In this document: piece after piece, positions 23,630 to 32,266 of the stretch | How positions within the stretch are numbered: the stretch's first letter is position 1 | How the letters are laid out: every line of letters starts with the position of its first letter | DNA from: CAADGU01 sp964467705 | Lineage (GTDB): Bacteria; Chloroflexota; Anaerolineae; Promineifilales; Promineifilaceae | Assembly: GCA_964467705.1 (NCBI GenBank) | Contig: CAYXUZ010000009.1 | Coordinates: 1 to 64,000, forward strand | Length of the DNA stretch: 64,000 nt | Direction of reading: 5' to 3' | Made by a program: the position numbers and the translations under genes | The notes under the pieces: model-generated | The model's database searches: none | What the model was told of the DNA's origin: nothing | Seen by the model: the letters and a program-made list of their open reading frames with translations, nothing else

Positions 23630-24884
23630 CCATAACAATTTGCTTCGCTGGGGGTTTATTGGTCTTTTACTATGCTTCTTGGCGGGCTTGATGCTGCATC
23701 CGGCTGCGATCCTGGCAAACCAGGCAGGTTCACCGGCCAATCATTGTCCCCCGCTGCCCCCCGCTACCGGGTCGGCCATTACCATCAGCAACGAAGCCTC
23801 GCTGCGCAATCAGGCGTATAATGCTGCGCCAGGCACAACCCTTCTCATCCAGCCGGGCACATACCACATGCAAGGTTTCGTCCATATCGTCAATGCCGGG
23901 ATCAGCCTGCGTGGGGCAAACGGCAACCGGGCTGATGTTATCCTCGATTTTGGCGGCATGGTGGGTGGGTATTTTGGCATTTTGGTCGAAGCAGATGACG
24001 TGACCATCGCCGACCTGACCATCCAAAATGCCAACGATCACGCCGTCTCCATTCAAGGGCGTGACCGGCCTGTGCTTTATAACCTGCACATCCGCGATAT
24101 TGGCGACCAGTTGGTGAAAGTGAACCCGTTTGGCAATGGCAGCGAGGACGGCTTGCTGGCCTGCTCACGGCTGGAGTACACCACCACTGCCCCCGACGAA
24201 TACACCAACGGCATCAGCGCCCATGACGCCCATCGCTGGACGGTGCGGGATAACGAGTGGTACCGCATTCGCACGCCGGGTAACAGCCCTGTGCCCACTA
24301 TTCTGTTCTGGTCTGCCTCTTCGGACACGATTGTGGAGCGCAATTTGCTGGTGGATTGTTACCAGGGCATTGCCTTTGGCAACGCCGGGCATGGGGAAGG
24401 CGACCATTTCGGTGGGATTGTGCGTAATAACATGATTTACGCCAGCCAGCCGCATGATGTGGTGATTGAGATGGTTCATGCTTCCGGCTGGCTGGTGGCC
24501 CATAACACGGCCGTGCTGCTTAATCCTGGTTCTGGCCTGACGTGGGGCATGGAAGCCCGTTTTAGCGATAGCCAGGGCGTGTTTGCCTATAATCTGACGA
24601 ACATGGACATCTGGGGCGACCGCGACGGGGCCAACGGCACATTGACCGGCAATTTGACCAATGCCCAAAGCGGCTGGTTTGTGAATACGGCCGTAGGGGA
24701 TTTGCATCTGGCGGCCACGGCCGTAGCTGCTATTGACCAGGCTCTTCCTCTGCCCCAGGTGACGGACGATTTTGATGGCGACGGCCGTCCTACCGGCCCG
24801 GCCCCCGACATCGGCGCAGACGAATACGGCGGTGCGCCGTTTGAACCAACGGACTGGATTTATCTGCCCATTATGACAAAGTAG
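23619..24884 (+). CDS. Secreted right-handed beta-helix protein
   Basis: 421 residues from ATG 23619. A signal peptide of about 35 residues is followed by a parallel beta-helix resembling pectate lyase/polysaccharide lyase folds: 'GTTLLIQPGTYHMQGFVHI', 'DVTIADLTIQNANDHAVSIQG', 'TIVERNLLVDCYQGIAFGN'. The end of the helix carries 'DFDGDGRPTGPAPDIGADEYGG', a calcium-binding-like loop common in these proteins. It ends in 'WIYLPIMTK', a C-terminal motif shared with two other secreted proteins in this window. Possible glycan lyase or binder; catalytic residues are not evident. Glycosidase genes follow. Confidence 0.82.
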   Translation: MKRNHNNLLRWGFIGLLLCFLAGLMLHPAAILANQAGSPANHCPPLPPATGSAITISNEASLRNQAYNAAPGTTLLIQPGTYHMQGFVHIVNAGISLRGANGNRADVILDFGGMVGGYFGILVEADDVTIADLTIQNANDHAVSIQGRDRPVLYNLHIRDIGDQLVKVNPFGNGSEDGLLACSRLEYTTTAPDEYTNGISAHDAHRWTVRDNEWYRIRTPGNSPVPTILFWSASSDTIVERNLLVDCYQGIAFGNAGHGEGDHFGGIVRNNMIYASQPHDVVIEMVHASGWLVAHNTAVLLNPGSGLTWGMEARFSDSQGVFAYNLTNMDIWGDRDGANGTLTGNLTNAQSGWFVNTAVGDLHLAATAVAAIDQALPLPQVTDDFDGDGRPTGPAPDIGADEYGGAPFEPTDWIYLPIMTK

Positions 24885-24931
24885 CAAGTGGCAGGTTGTA
24901 AGTGGCAAGTAACCTGCAACCTGCCACTTGC
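24884..24931. repeat. Perfect inverted repeat 'GCAAGTGGCAGGTTG'
   Basis: 15-bp perfect arms (24884-24898 / 24917-24931) with a third AAGTGGCAAG word in the loop. It begins on the last base of the beta-helix gene's TAG stop. Confidence 0.88.
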
Positions 24932-24956
24932 AACCAAAAGAAACAACCTTTAAAAC

Positions 24957-26846
24957 ATGAATGACCTTATCTTTCTCCCCCACCCCCAATCCATCCACTA
25001 CACCGGGCAGAAATTTAGCCTGCCCGCCACCGGGCTAATCGCGCTGCATGGGGATGAAATACCGGCGATGCTATTCACGGCCGTCTGGCTGCAAGACGCA
25101 CTCTTTGAACATGCCTGCGCGGATTATGAACTGGTAGGTGGTACAAGTGTGCCCCATGACCAGATCGTCGTGCAGTTTAGCCTCATCCCCGGCAGTGTAC
25201 GCCATGAACAGGGGTATGAATTGACGGTGGTAGACGGCCGTGTAGACATCATCGCCAACACAATCCCTGGCCTCTTTTACGCCGTACAAACCCTGGTCCA
25301 GCTACTAGAACAGGTGGGTAACGAGTTGCCCACCCTGCGCTGCCGCGACTGGCCGGACTTCCCGCAGCGCGGCGTGATGCTGGACATCAGCCGCAACAAA
25401 GTGCCCACCCTGGAAACGGTGCTTGACCTGGTAGATATGCTGGCAGGCTGGAAAATCAACCAGCTTCAGCTTTACACCGAACACACCTTTGCCTACCGCC
25501 GCCATCCCATCGTCTGGCAAGATGCCTCCCCCTTCACCGCCGAAGAAATCCTCACTCTGGACGCCTACTGCCACGACCGCTGTATGGAGCTTGTGCCCAA
25601 CCAGAACAGCTTCGGCCATATGCACCACTGGCTCAAACATCCCGCCTACCAACACCTGGCCGAAAAAGCAGACGGGGCGCAAACGCCCTGGGGTTATTAC
25701 AACCCGGAGCCGTTTTCGCTCTCGCCGGCCGTGCCCGGCAGTCTGGATCTGGTGCGCGATCTGCTGGATGAACTGCTGCCCAATTTCCGCAGCCGCCAGG
25801 TGAACGTGGGTGGTGATGAGACGTATGACGTGGGGCAGGGTTTGAGTAAGGAACTGGTGGCTGAAAAAGGCAAAGGGCGCGTTTATCTGGAACATCTGCT
25901 GAAGATTTACCGCGAAGTAAAGGCGCGCGGTCATACCATGCAGTTTTGGGGCGACATCATCATGGAACACCCAGAATTGACTCACGAACTACCGCGTGAC
26001 CTGATCGCTCTGGAATGGGGGTATGAAGCCGGGCATCCGTTTGGGGAACACGGCCGTCTCTTTGCCGAATCAGGTGTCTCCTTTTACGTTTGTCCGGGTA
26101 CGTCTACCTGGAATACGTTGGGTGGCCGAACCAATAACGCCATTGGCAACCTGCAAAACGCAGCGCGGCACGGCCGTACCCATGGCGCGGTGGGGTATCT
26201 CATCACCGACTGGGGCGACAACGGGCATATGCAGCCGCTGCCGGTCAGCTATCTGGGTTTTGCTGTGGGCGCGGCGCTCTCCTGGGCAGGCGAAGCCAAT
26301 CGTGGGCTGGATGTGCCCGCCGTTCTCAGCCGTTTCGCCTTCCGCGACGACGCGAGGATTATGGGCCAACTGGCGTATGAGTTAGGCAATGTGTACGAAA
26401 TCACCCAAATTCCCAGTTTCAACGGCACGCCTTACTTTTACGGCCTGGTGTATGACCTGGCGCAAATGGTGAACGCGGACGACCCGACCGAAACAACGGC
26501 CCGGATGCAAAATCTGGCAAAGGCAGTCACGGCCGTAGATGATCTGCTGGCCCGCCTGCCCCAAAGCGACATGCAGCGGGACGACGCCGACCTGATTGTG
26601 CAAGAATTTGCCTGGGCCGGGGCGATGATCAAACATGGCTGCCGCCGCCTTATCTGGGCCAGTGGCCAGGCGCTGGGCCAGGAAGACGATAGCCTGCGGC
26701 AAGAACTGGCGGCCGAGACGGAACATTTATCGGCAGAATTTGAACGGGTGTGGCACGGCCGTAACCGCCCCGGTGGTTTTACTGCCAGCCTAGCCCGCCT
26801 GCAAAAAATGGCGGCCGATTATGAAAGTGCCAGGCACAGGGCCTAA
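24957..26846 (+). CDS. Glycoside hydrolase family 20 beta-N-acetylhexosaminidase-like enzyme
   Basis: 629 residues, no signal peptide, so probably cytoplasmic. An N-terminal GH20b-like domain (1-125) precedes the TIM barrel. 'FPQRGVMLDISRNKVPTLETVLDLVDMLAGWKINQLQLY' is the usual barrel entry, and 'NVGGDETYDVG' carries the Asp-Glu pair that polarises the acetamido group and protonates the bond. 'TSTWNTLGGR' and 'ITDWGDNGH' line the sugar pocket. It would release terminal GlcNAc/GalNAc. A GH1 gene follows 63 bp later, suggesting joint glycan breakdown. The last codons and TAA stop are built from the arm of an inverted repeat. Confidence 0.9.
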   Translation: MNDLIFLPHPQSIHYTGQKFSLPATGLIALHGDEIPAMLFTAVWLQDALFEHACADYELVGGTSVPHDQIVVQFSLIPGSVRHEQGYELTVVDGRVDIIANTIPGLFYAVQTLVQLLEQVGNELPTLRCRDWPDFPQRGVMLDISRNKVPTLETVLDLVDMLAGWKINQLQLYTEHTFAYRRHPIVWQDASPFTAEEILTLDAYCHDRCMELVPNQNSFGHMHHWLKHPAYQHLAEKADGAQTPWGYYNPEPFSLSPAVPGSLDLVRDLLDELLPNFRSRQVNVGGDETYDVGQGLSKELVAEKGKGRVYLEHLLKIYREVKARGHTMQFWGDIIMEHPELTHELPRDLIALEWGYEAGHPFGEHGRLFAESGVSFYVCPGTSTWNTLGGRTNNAIGNLQNAARHGRTHGAVGYLITDWGDNGHMQPLPVSYLGFAVGAALSWAGEANRGLDVPAVLSRFAFRDDARIMGQLAYELGNVYEITQIPSFNGTPYFYGLVYDLAQMVNADDPTETTARMQNLAKAVTAVDDLLARLPQSDMQRDDADLIVQEFAWAGAMIKHGCRRLIWASGQALGQEDDSLRQELAAETEHLSAEFERVWHGRNRPGGFTASLARLQKMAADYESARHRA

Positions 26847-26889
26847 AACCTTAAGTGGCACACAAGTTTTTGCCCTGTGCCTGGCACTA
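26824..26889. repeat. Inverted repeat 'GTGCCAGGCACAGGGC'
   Basis: GTGCCAGGCACAGGGC (from 26826) pairs with GCCCTGTGCCTGGCAC (to about 26887), with an AAGTGGCAC word between. It overlaps the 3' end of the GH20 gene and supplies its stop codon. Confidence 0.88.
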
Positions 26890-26909
26890 CAAATACAACA
26901 AGGACACAC

Positions 26910-28262
26910 ATGACAACCTATCACTTTCCAAAAAATTTCATCTGGGGCGCGGCCACCTCCTCTTATCAGATTGAAGGGGCCTGGCAGGCTGACGGCAAGG
27001 GCGAATCCATTTGGGACCGCTTCGCGCACACGCCGGGCAAAATTGAAGATGGTACAACCGGCGATGTGGCCTGCGACCATTATTACCGCTGGCCGGAGGA
27101 TGTGGCCCTGATGCGTTCGCTCAATTTGCAGGCATACCGCTTTTCCATCTCCTGGCCGCGCATTTTGCCGGAGGGCACAGGGCGGGTGGAACAGAAGGGG
27201 CTGGATTTTTACGGCCGTCTGGTAGATGGCCTTCTGGAAGCGGGCATTACTCCCTTTGCTACCCTCTACCATTGGGATATGCCCCAGGTGTTGCAAGACA
27301 AAGGTGGCTGGCCGGAACGGTTTATGGTGGATGCGTTTGCCGAATATGCCGATGTGGTTTCCCGCTATTTGGGCGACCGGGTGAAAAACTGGATGACCCA
27401 CAACGAACCCTGGGTAGCTGCTTTTCTCGGCTATCAAGTAGGCGTTCATGCACCTGGTTTGCAAGACCACGCGGCAGCGTTGCGGGCGGCGCATCATCTG
27501 TTGTTGTCTCACGGCCGTGCCGTACCCTTCATCCGCGCCAACTGCCCGAACGCCGAAGTGGGCATGGTGCTCAACACCACCCACGTCTACCCCGCCTCTG
27601 CCAGCGCCGCCGATTACCATACCGGGCGTTGGCTGGATGGCTGGATCAATCGCTGGTTTATGGATCCGCTGTACGGCCGTCACTACCCCGCCGACATGGT
27701 GGCCGCCTTCAACGATCACTTAAACGGCCTGGAGTTTGTGCAGCCCGGCGACATGGAGGCCATCGCCGTGCATACCGATTTCCTGGGTATCAACTATTAC
27801 AGCCGTTCTGTCACCCGCGATGAAAAAGCTGCCGACAACCTGCCCCGCGCCATTGACCCTTCTGTCAATGAACACACCGACATCGGCTGGGAGGTTTACC
27901 CGGATGGTTTGTTTGGCCTGCTCACCCGCCTGGACAGCCATTATCGCATCCCCAAAATCTACATCACCGAAAATGGGGCCAGTTATGGGGATGGGCCGGA
28001 TGCTCACGGCCGTGTACCTGACCTACGCCGCCTGGACTACTTGCGTGACCACCTGCTGGCCTGCCACCGGGCTATTGAAAGTGGGGTGCCTCTGGCCGGT
28101 TATTTTGCCTGGTCGCTCATGGACAATTTTGAGTGGGCCAAGGGATTTTCGCAGCGTTTTGGCCTGGTGTGGGTGGATTATGAAACGCAGCAGCGCATTC
28201 CCAAGAACAGTGCCCTGTGGTACCGGGATGTCATTGCGCAAAATAGCGTAACCGCCGTCTAG
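26910..28262 (+). CDS. Glycoside hydrolase family 1 beta-glucosidase
   Basis: 450 residues from ATG 26910 (AAGGA upstream). Family markers are 'FIWGAATSSYQIEGAW' at the N-terminus, 'YRFSISWPRILPEG', acid/base Glu in 'THNEPWV' (about 165) and nucleophile Glu in 'ITENGA' (about 353), then 'GYFAWSLMDNFEWAKGFSQRFGLVWVD'. It hydrolyses beta-glucosides or beta-galactosides in the cytoplasm. Probably in one unit with the GH20 gene; no sugar transporter is adjacent, though an ABC importer lies at 56-60 kb. Confidence 0.96.
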   Translation: MTTYHFPKNFIWGAATSSYQIEGAWQADGKGESIWDRFAHTPGKIEDGTTGDVACDHYYRWPEDVALMRSLNLQAYRFSISWPRILPEGTGRVEQKGLDFYGRLVDGLLEAGITPFATLYHWDMPQVLQDKGGWPERFMVDAFAEYADVVSRYLGDRVKNWMTHNEPWVAAFLGYQVGVHAPGLQDHAAALRAAHHLLLSHGRAVPFIRANCPNAEVGMVLNTTHVYPASASAADYHTGRWLDGWINRWFMDPLYGRHYPADMVAAFNDHLNGLEFVQPGDMEAIAVHTDFLGINYYSRSVTRDEKAADNLPRAIDPSVNEHTDIGWEVYPDGLFGLLTRLDSHYRIPKIYITENGASYGDGPDAHGRVPDLRRLDYLRDHLLACHRAIESGVPLAGYFAWSLMDNFEWAKGFSQRFGLVWVDYETQQRIPKNSALWYRDVIAQNSVTAV

Positions 28263-28338
28263 CAGGCGGCTAGAAGCAGCATGTTTCCCGGTGGGAAACC
28301 GCCAGGCCAGTCTGAAAGTTAGCCGGTACTGTTGGGGT

Positions 28339-29181
28339 ATGTGTAAAAAATGGTTGCTCGTGATTGGCAGCTGTATGCTCCTTTTTTCTTGTCGTGCCGC
28401 GCCTGTGGAAATGTCCGATGCTGCACGGTCGTTGCCTACCGTAACATCAACTATTGTGCCCCCTGCCGTCCAACAGGTGATTGATGATTACACCGTGCAA
28501 ATTTGGAATGATACAAGTGGCTTTCCGCAGCACTTGGCGCAATATGGGTATTACGGCACGGCCGTGATCGGCCACCCACAAAAGGAACTATTGCTCATCG
28601 AAGGAGGGCACGCATTTTACCCTTTGCCTGCTGCTGACCTGATAGGCGAAGGCGAGCCAGACGTGATGCTCCGCACCCGCAGCGGCGGTTCACATTGTTG
28701 TCATGGCGTCATCCTGGTTAATCTGGGTAGTGAGCCGGAAATTGTGTTGAAATTGTCTGGCGGTTCTGGCTCGATTGGCGGGAACTGGCTCGATCTGGAA
28801 GAGCCATTTGTGGATCTTGACCAGGATGGCGTATATGAAATTATTGGCCGAGAGAGTGTTTTTTTGAACTGCACTGTTCCCACAGCCAGAGTTGTTTTGC
28901 AGTGGCAAAACGGCCGTTACCAACACGTTGGCGCTCAATATCCACACCTGTATCAAGAAGAAATTGCTGCCCATCACACTCGTTTGCAATCCTGGTTGGC
29001 AGAGGGCAAAGAGGTTTCTTGTTGCCTCGTCGCCGAGTTGCTATTGGCCCATTATTACGCCGGTCAACCGAAACAAGCTGGGGAAGCTCTGGACAGGTAT
29101 TATCTGGCGTCAGACAAGGCGGATTTCCTGGAAGAAATTGAGGCGGCGCTGGCTGATTCACAGTTGTTTTATAACCAGTAA
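28339..29181 (+). CDS. Hypothetical lipoprotein
   Basis: 280 residues from ATG 28339. The signal is 'WLLVIGSCMLLFSC', a lipobox with the Cys at about residue 18. The outer domain has an EF-like loop 'DLDQDGVYEI' that may bind calcium and two CC pairs ('HCCHG', 'SCCLV'). The C-terminal part is helical. I do not recognise the family; similar beta-propeller-like fragments (VCBS/FG-GAP style DxDxDG) occur in surface proteins. The next 362 bp hold a promoter and a structured RNA candidate. Confidence 0.7.
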   Translation: MCKKWLLVIGSCMLLFSCRAAPVEMSDAARSLPTVTSTIVPPAVQQVIDDYTVQIWNDTSGFPQHLAQYGYYGTAVIGHPQKELLLIEGGHAFYPLPAADLIGEGEPDVMLRTRSGGSHCCHGVILVNLGSEPEIVLKLSGGSGSIGGNWLDLEEPFVDLDQDGVYEIIGRESVFLNCTVPTARVVLQWQNGRYQHVGAQYPHLYQEEIAAHHTRLQSWLAEGKEVSCCLVAELLLAHYYAGQPKQAGEALDRYYLASDKADFLEEIEAALADSQLFYNQ

Positions 29182-29208
29182 TGACCGCAAATTTTAAGGT
29201 CACGGCCG

Positions 29209-29238
29209 TTGACGGCCGTCTCTTCACAGATTTATAAT
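29209..29238 (+). promoter_or_regulatory. Promoter of the structured RNA candidate
   Basis: TTGACG (29209-29214), 18-base spacer, TATAAT (29233-29238), predicting a transcript from about 29245. Two ACGGCCGT octamers overlap or touch the -35 region. Confidence 0.65.
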
Positions 29239-29244
29239 GTCAGC

Positions 29245-29475
29245 AACTTTCAAACATTAACAAGCAAACCCTACCTATACCACCCCGGATGACACAGTAG
29301 ATCGACTAGGAAAGTAGGCACTTTTGAAATCTCCGCTAGTGCGCCTGAATGCTTCCACATATGAAGTGAGCACAGGAAGCCAACATCTGTCAAGGGCCAC
29401 CAAGAGATTCGAGTACATTGAGATGCTGAACACTTAGCCAATTCCAAATCTACTGTCCCTCACCGGGGTTTTTTT
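29245..29475 (+). ncRNA. Structured small RNA or riboswitch-like leader, family not recognised
   Basis: No credible open frame is present, but ordered pairings are. An outer helix 29282-29288/29463-29469 (ACCCCGG with CCGGGGT) is continued by 29294-29302/29448-29456 (ACAGTAGAT with ATCTACTGT). Inside it are a hairpin AAAGT-AGGC-ACTTT (29311-29324) and a helix GCTAGTG/CACTTAGC (29335-29341/29431-29438) that encloses hairpins GCTTCC/GGAAGC (29351-29380) and CATCT/AGATG (29384-29425). Seven T follow the outer helix. The shape could be a 6S-like RNA, or an aptamer whose closing stem doubles as a terminator ahead of the SGNH operon (first ATG 68 bases downstream). It lacks the ACGGCCGT octamer found in neighbouring genes. 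Confidence 0.55.
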
Positions 29476-29543
29476 GTGCCGCTGCCCCCAATTTTCTCTT
29501 AATAAGGCCTGCATAATCTATCACCTGACGCTACAATCCACCC

Positions 29544-30602
29544 ATGCAGAAATGGCTGGTGGTCGGCGTTGTTATCATCTTTTTCGGGCTGATCGGACTG
29601 GGGATTATTCGGCAGGAGATGGGGATGGCTGTTGGGCACACGGCCGTGCCCACCCCGGCCAGCACGTTCGCCCCTGCTCTGTTCCCTGTTCTGGCCACTG
29701 CAACCATTCCCCCTACGTTTACGCCGCCCGTCGCAAGCAACCCATTGGATGCGGCCACATCAACGCCGGTAACGGCCGTGCCCACTCCCACTGCCTCTAT
29801 CCCCACGCCAGAACCAACGACGACTGCCGTCCCCCTGGCTGACTCCCTGAATGGCATCCTTATGACCAGCATCATTGTGATGCCAGAGCATGTGATCGCC
29901 AATGCGCGGGCTATTCTTGCGCAGGGTCAGGTTTACGGCCGTAACCCCCATGCCTACTCCAAAGTGGGCGACAGCACCATCCAGAATCCCCACTTTATGA
30001 CCCGTTTTGACCAACCCGGCGGATATAACCTGGGGCCATATGCATATCTGCAACCGGCAGTAGATTATTTTGGGGGATCACACGGCCGTGAAGGGTTGGC
30101 GGTGCGTCAGGGCTTCCATTCCTGGACAGTCACCGACCCGCTTTGGGCGGATAAATCCATTTGCCAGGCCAACGAATCGCCCATCGCCTGCGAAATTCGG
30201 GTACACAATCCGGCCATCATCATCATCCGTTTGGGTTCCAATGATGCCGGTGTGCCGGATATGTTTGACCAGAATGTGCGACAAGTTGTGGAATTGGCGA
30301 TTGCCAACGGTATCATTCCCGTTATCGGCACAAAGGCCGACCGCTTTGAAGGCAGCAACATCAACAACGAGATTTTGCGCCAGATTGCCGCCGACTATCA
30401 GATACCACTGTGGGATTTTGATGTAGCCGCGCAAATGATTCCGGGGCGTGGGCTGGATGTGGATAATGTGCATCTCACCGGCTTTTTTGCTCACGATTAC
30501 GGCTCGCCTGTAACCTTTCAGCGCGGGCATGGAGTCCATAGCCTGACAGCATTGATGATGCTGCAAACTTTATTAGATGAGGTGATTTTGCCTGATGATT
30601 AG
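29544..30602 (+). CDS. SGNH-hydrolase-like secreted protein, copy 1 of 3
   Basis: 352 residues. One N-terminal membrane helix is followed by a ~70-residue Thr/Pro/Ala linker. The outer domain shows SGNH blocks: 'KVGDSTI' (Ser), 'IIRLGSNDAG' (Asn-Asp) and 'DVDNVHL' (Asp/His). A conserved Cys pair (C-x9-C in 'CQANESPIACE') probably forms a disulfide. Such enzymes remove or transfer acyl groups on surface glycans. Two homologous genes follow, then an MBOAT acyltransferase. Its last codons overlap the ATG of copy 2 by 8 bases (ATGATTAG), implying coupled translation. The catalytic role is inferred from motifs. Confidence 0.75.
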   Translation: MQKWLVVGVVIIFFGLIGLGIIRQEMGMAVGHTAVPTPASTFAPALFPVLATATIPPTFTPPVASNPLDAATSTPVTAVPTPTASIPTPEPTTTAVPLADSLNGILMTSIIVMPEHVIANARAILAQGQVYGRNPHAYSKVGDSTIQNPHFMTRFDQPGGYNLGPYAYLQPAVDYFGGSHGREGLAVRQGFHSWTVTDPLWADKSICQANESPIACEIRVHNPAIIIIRLGSNDAGVPDMFDQNVRQVVELAIANGIIPVIGTKADRFEGSNINNEILRQIAADYQIPLWDFDVAAQMIPGRGLDVDNVHLTGFFAHDYGSPVTFQRGHGVHSLTALMMLQTLLDEVILPDD

Positions 30603-31620
30603 AACAAGAATGGTTCTGTTTATGATATTGATTATGGGCGGATTGGTGGCTTGTGCCACACCAACGGCCGTAGACACGGCCGTTCCCTCGCCTGTTATTG
30701 AAGCGGCAAATACCCTGAATTCGCCAACAAATACGGCCGTGCCGGAAGCAACAGACACGGCCGTGTCCACCCCCACCAGCACCCCTTCTCCACTACCTAC
30801 CGACACACCATCCGCCACCCCCACCCCCACGGATACACCCACCATCACCCCCACACCATTGCCACCGCTCCATGGCCTCACCATTGCTGACATCTTGATC
30901 ATGGACGAAGCTACGGCCGCCAACATGCGCCAGATTTTTGCCAACGGCCAGCAGTTTGGCCGTGATCTCCATGCCTACTCTGTTTTAGGCGACAGCACCG
31001 TGATGACGCCACACCTGCTGGCCCGCTTTGCGCGGGATGATTTGAACCTGGGTCAGTATGCCTACTTGCAGCCAACGGTTGACCATTTTCAAGGTATCTG
31101 GCGGCGATTTGGCGTAGCCACCAATTACGGTCTGCACTCCTGGTCAGTGTTTGATCCCCTATGGGCGGACAAGGATTGGTGTTTGCCCAATGAGGATTTG
31201 CTCACCTGCGAATTTCGGTTGCAAAACCCGGCCTTCCTATTGGTTCGGTTGGGGTCAAATGATGCCGGTTCGCCCAGCGGGTTTGAATACAATGTGCGTC
31301 AGGTGATTGAATATGCCATCGCCAATGGGGTGGTGCCCATCATCATCACCAAGCCTGATCGCTTTGAAGGCGACAATACCAATAATGAGATCATGCGCCA
31401 GTTGGCCGTCGATTATCAGGTTCCCGTGTGGGATTTAGACCGGGTGGCGGAGACGCTGCCGGGCAAAGGGCTGGACACCGACCAGGTGCATATGGTGGAG
31501 TACCCGGCTAATGATTTTAGCGACACGGCCGTGTTCACCAGCGGCCACGCCATGCAAGATTTATCGGGGTTGATGGTGCTACACGCCATCTTACATACGG
31601 TGCAATTGGTCGAGGATTAG
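30595..31620 (+). CDS. SGNH-hydrolase-like lipoprotein, copy 2 of 3
   Basis: 341 residues. The N-terminal helix ends in 'GGLVACA', a lipobox, so this copy is lipid-anchored. After a Thr/Pro linker the domain repeats the pattern of copy 1: 'VLGDSTV', 'LVRLGSNDAG', 'DTDQVHMVE', and the Cys pair in 'CLPNEDLLTCE'. Long shared stretches with copy 1 ('AIANG', 'TKPDRFEG', 'NNEIMRQLA-DYQ') show an old tandem duplication; DNA identity is not high enough to be recent. Translationally coupled to copy 1. Confidence 0.75.
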   Translation: MIRTRMVLFMILIMGGLVACATPTAVDTAVPSPVIEAANTLNSPTNTAVPEATDTAVSTPTSTPSPLPTDTPSATPTPTDTPTITPTPLPPLHGLTIADILIMDEATAANMRQIFANGQQFGRDLHAYSVLGDSTVMTPHLLARFARDDLNLGQYAYLQPTVDHFQGIWRRFGVATNYGLHSWSVFDPLWADKDWCLPNEDLLTCEFRLQNPAFLLVRLGSNDAGSPSGFEYNVRQVIEYAIANGVVPIIITKPDRFEGDNTNNEIMRQLAVDYQVPVWDLDRVAETLPGKGLDTDQVHMVEYPANDFSDTAVFTSGHAMQDLSGLMVLHAILHTVQLVED

Positions 31621-31639
31621 CTATAATTTGCCGGTAACA

Positions 31640-31690
31640 ATGACCGGGCGACAAGGTGACGTGGTGACAAGGTGCTATCTTGTCACCACG
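31640..31690. repeat. 'GGTGACAAGG / CCTTGTCACC' word repeat
   Basis: GACAAGGTGACGTGGTGACAAGG faces CTTGTCACCACGTC, a hairpin upstream of the small lipoprotein gene. Confidence 0.75.
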
Positions 31691-31711
31691 TCAAACATTG
31701 GAGGAGATTGG

Positions 31712-32104
31712 ATGAAGAAACTAATCTGGGTTGTATTGGTAACGGCCGTATTCGCTGCCTGTGGTGGTAATTCTGGTGGGGGCGACCCGGCCGCCACTGT
31801 GGAAACCTATTTGCAAGCCAAAGTGGAAAGCGATGAAGCGACTATCCGCAGTCTGTTATGCTCGGAAATGGAGCAGTTTGCCGAACGGGAAATCCGCACT
31901 TTCGACAGCGTGCAAGACGTGACCATTGAAGGGATGGTCTGCACGGATGTGGGCGACGGCGAATCCGCAGCGGCTTCGGGCCGTGTCACCTGCACCGGCG
32001 TCATTAAGGCACTCTATGGCACAGAACAGACCGAATTCCAACTCACCAACTACCGCGTGGTGGAGGAAGATGGTGAGTGGAAATGGTGCGGTGAGACCCC
32101 GTGA
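31712..32104 (+). CDS. Small lipoprotein with an NTF2-like (DUF4878-type) domain
   Basis: 130 residues from ATG 31712 after GGAGGAGATT. Lipobox 'AVFAAC' at about residue 17. The remainder ('DPAATVETYLQAKVESDEATIRSLLC', 'NYRVVEEDGEWKWCG') matches small NTF2-like lipoproteins whose pocket binds a ligand or simply stabilises surface partners. Two Cys pairs may be disulfide-bonded. It lies inside the SGNH cluster, between copies 2 and 3, so it may belong to the same surface system. Confidence 0.72.
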   Translation: MKKLIWVVLVTAVFAACGGNSGGGDPAATVETYLQAKVESDEATIRSLLCSEMEQFAEREIRTFDSVQDVTIEGMVCTDVGDGESAAASGRVTCTGVIKALYGTEQTEFQLTNYRVVEEDGEWKWCGETP

Positions 32105-32146
32105 ACGGTAATCGGTGAGCGTACCGATTACTGATAACCGATTATC
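32103..32146. repeat. 'CGGTAATCGGTGAGCGTACCGATTAC' word repeat
   Basis: CGGTAATCGGT pairs with ACCGATTAC-type words. It starts at the TGA of the small lipoprotein gene. Confidence 0.7.
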
Positions 32147-32149
32147 AAC

Positions 32150-32266
32150 ATGAAACGCCTTTTCTCTCGTGAAAACCTCATCGCCATCGCGTTATGCTTC
32201 CTCGTCATTTTGTTGATCATCGTCACCACCGACAGCGCGCCACAATGGATTTATCAGGGCTTTTGA
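32150..32266 (+). CDS. 38-residue single-span membrane protein
   Basis: An ATG at 32150 opens a 38-codon frame: a basic start (MKRLFSREN), a hydrophobic core of about 20 residues (IAIALCFLVILLIIV), then a short polar tail ending WIYQGF. The pattern is that of a real small membrane protein rather than chance. It overlaps the proposed start of SGNH copy 3 by 22 bases. Its role, perhaps as a subunit or regulator of the adjacent acylation proteins, is unknown. No Shine-Dalgarno is clear because a repeat precedes it. Confidence 0.5.
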   Translation: MKRLFSRENLIAIALCFLVILLIIVTTDSAPQWIYQGF

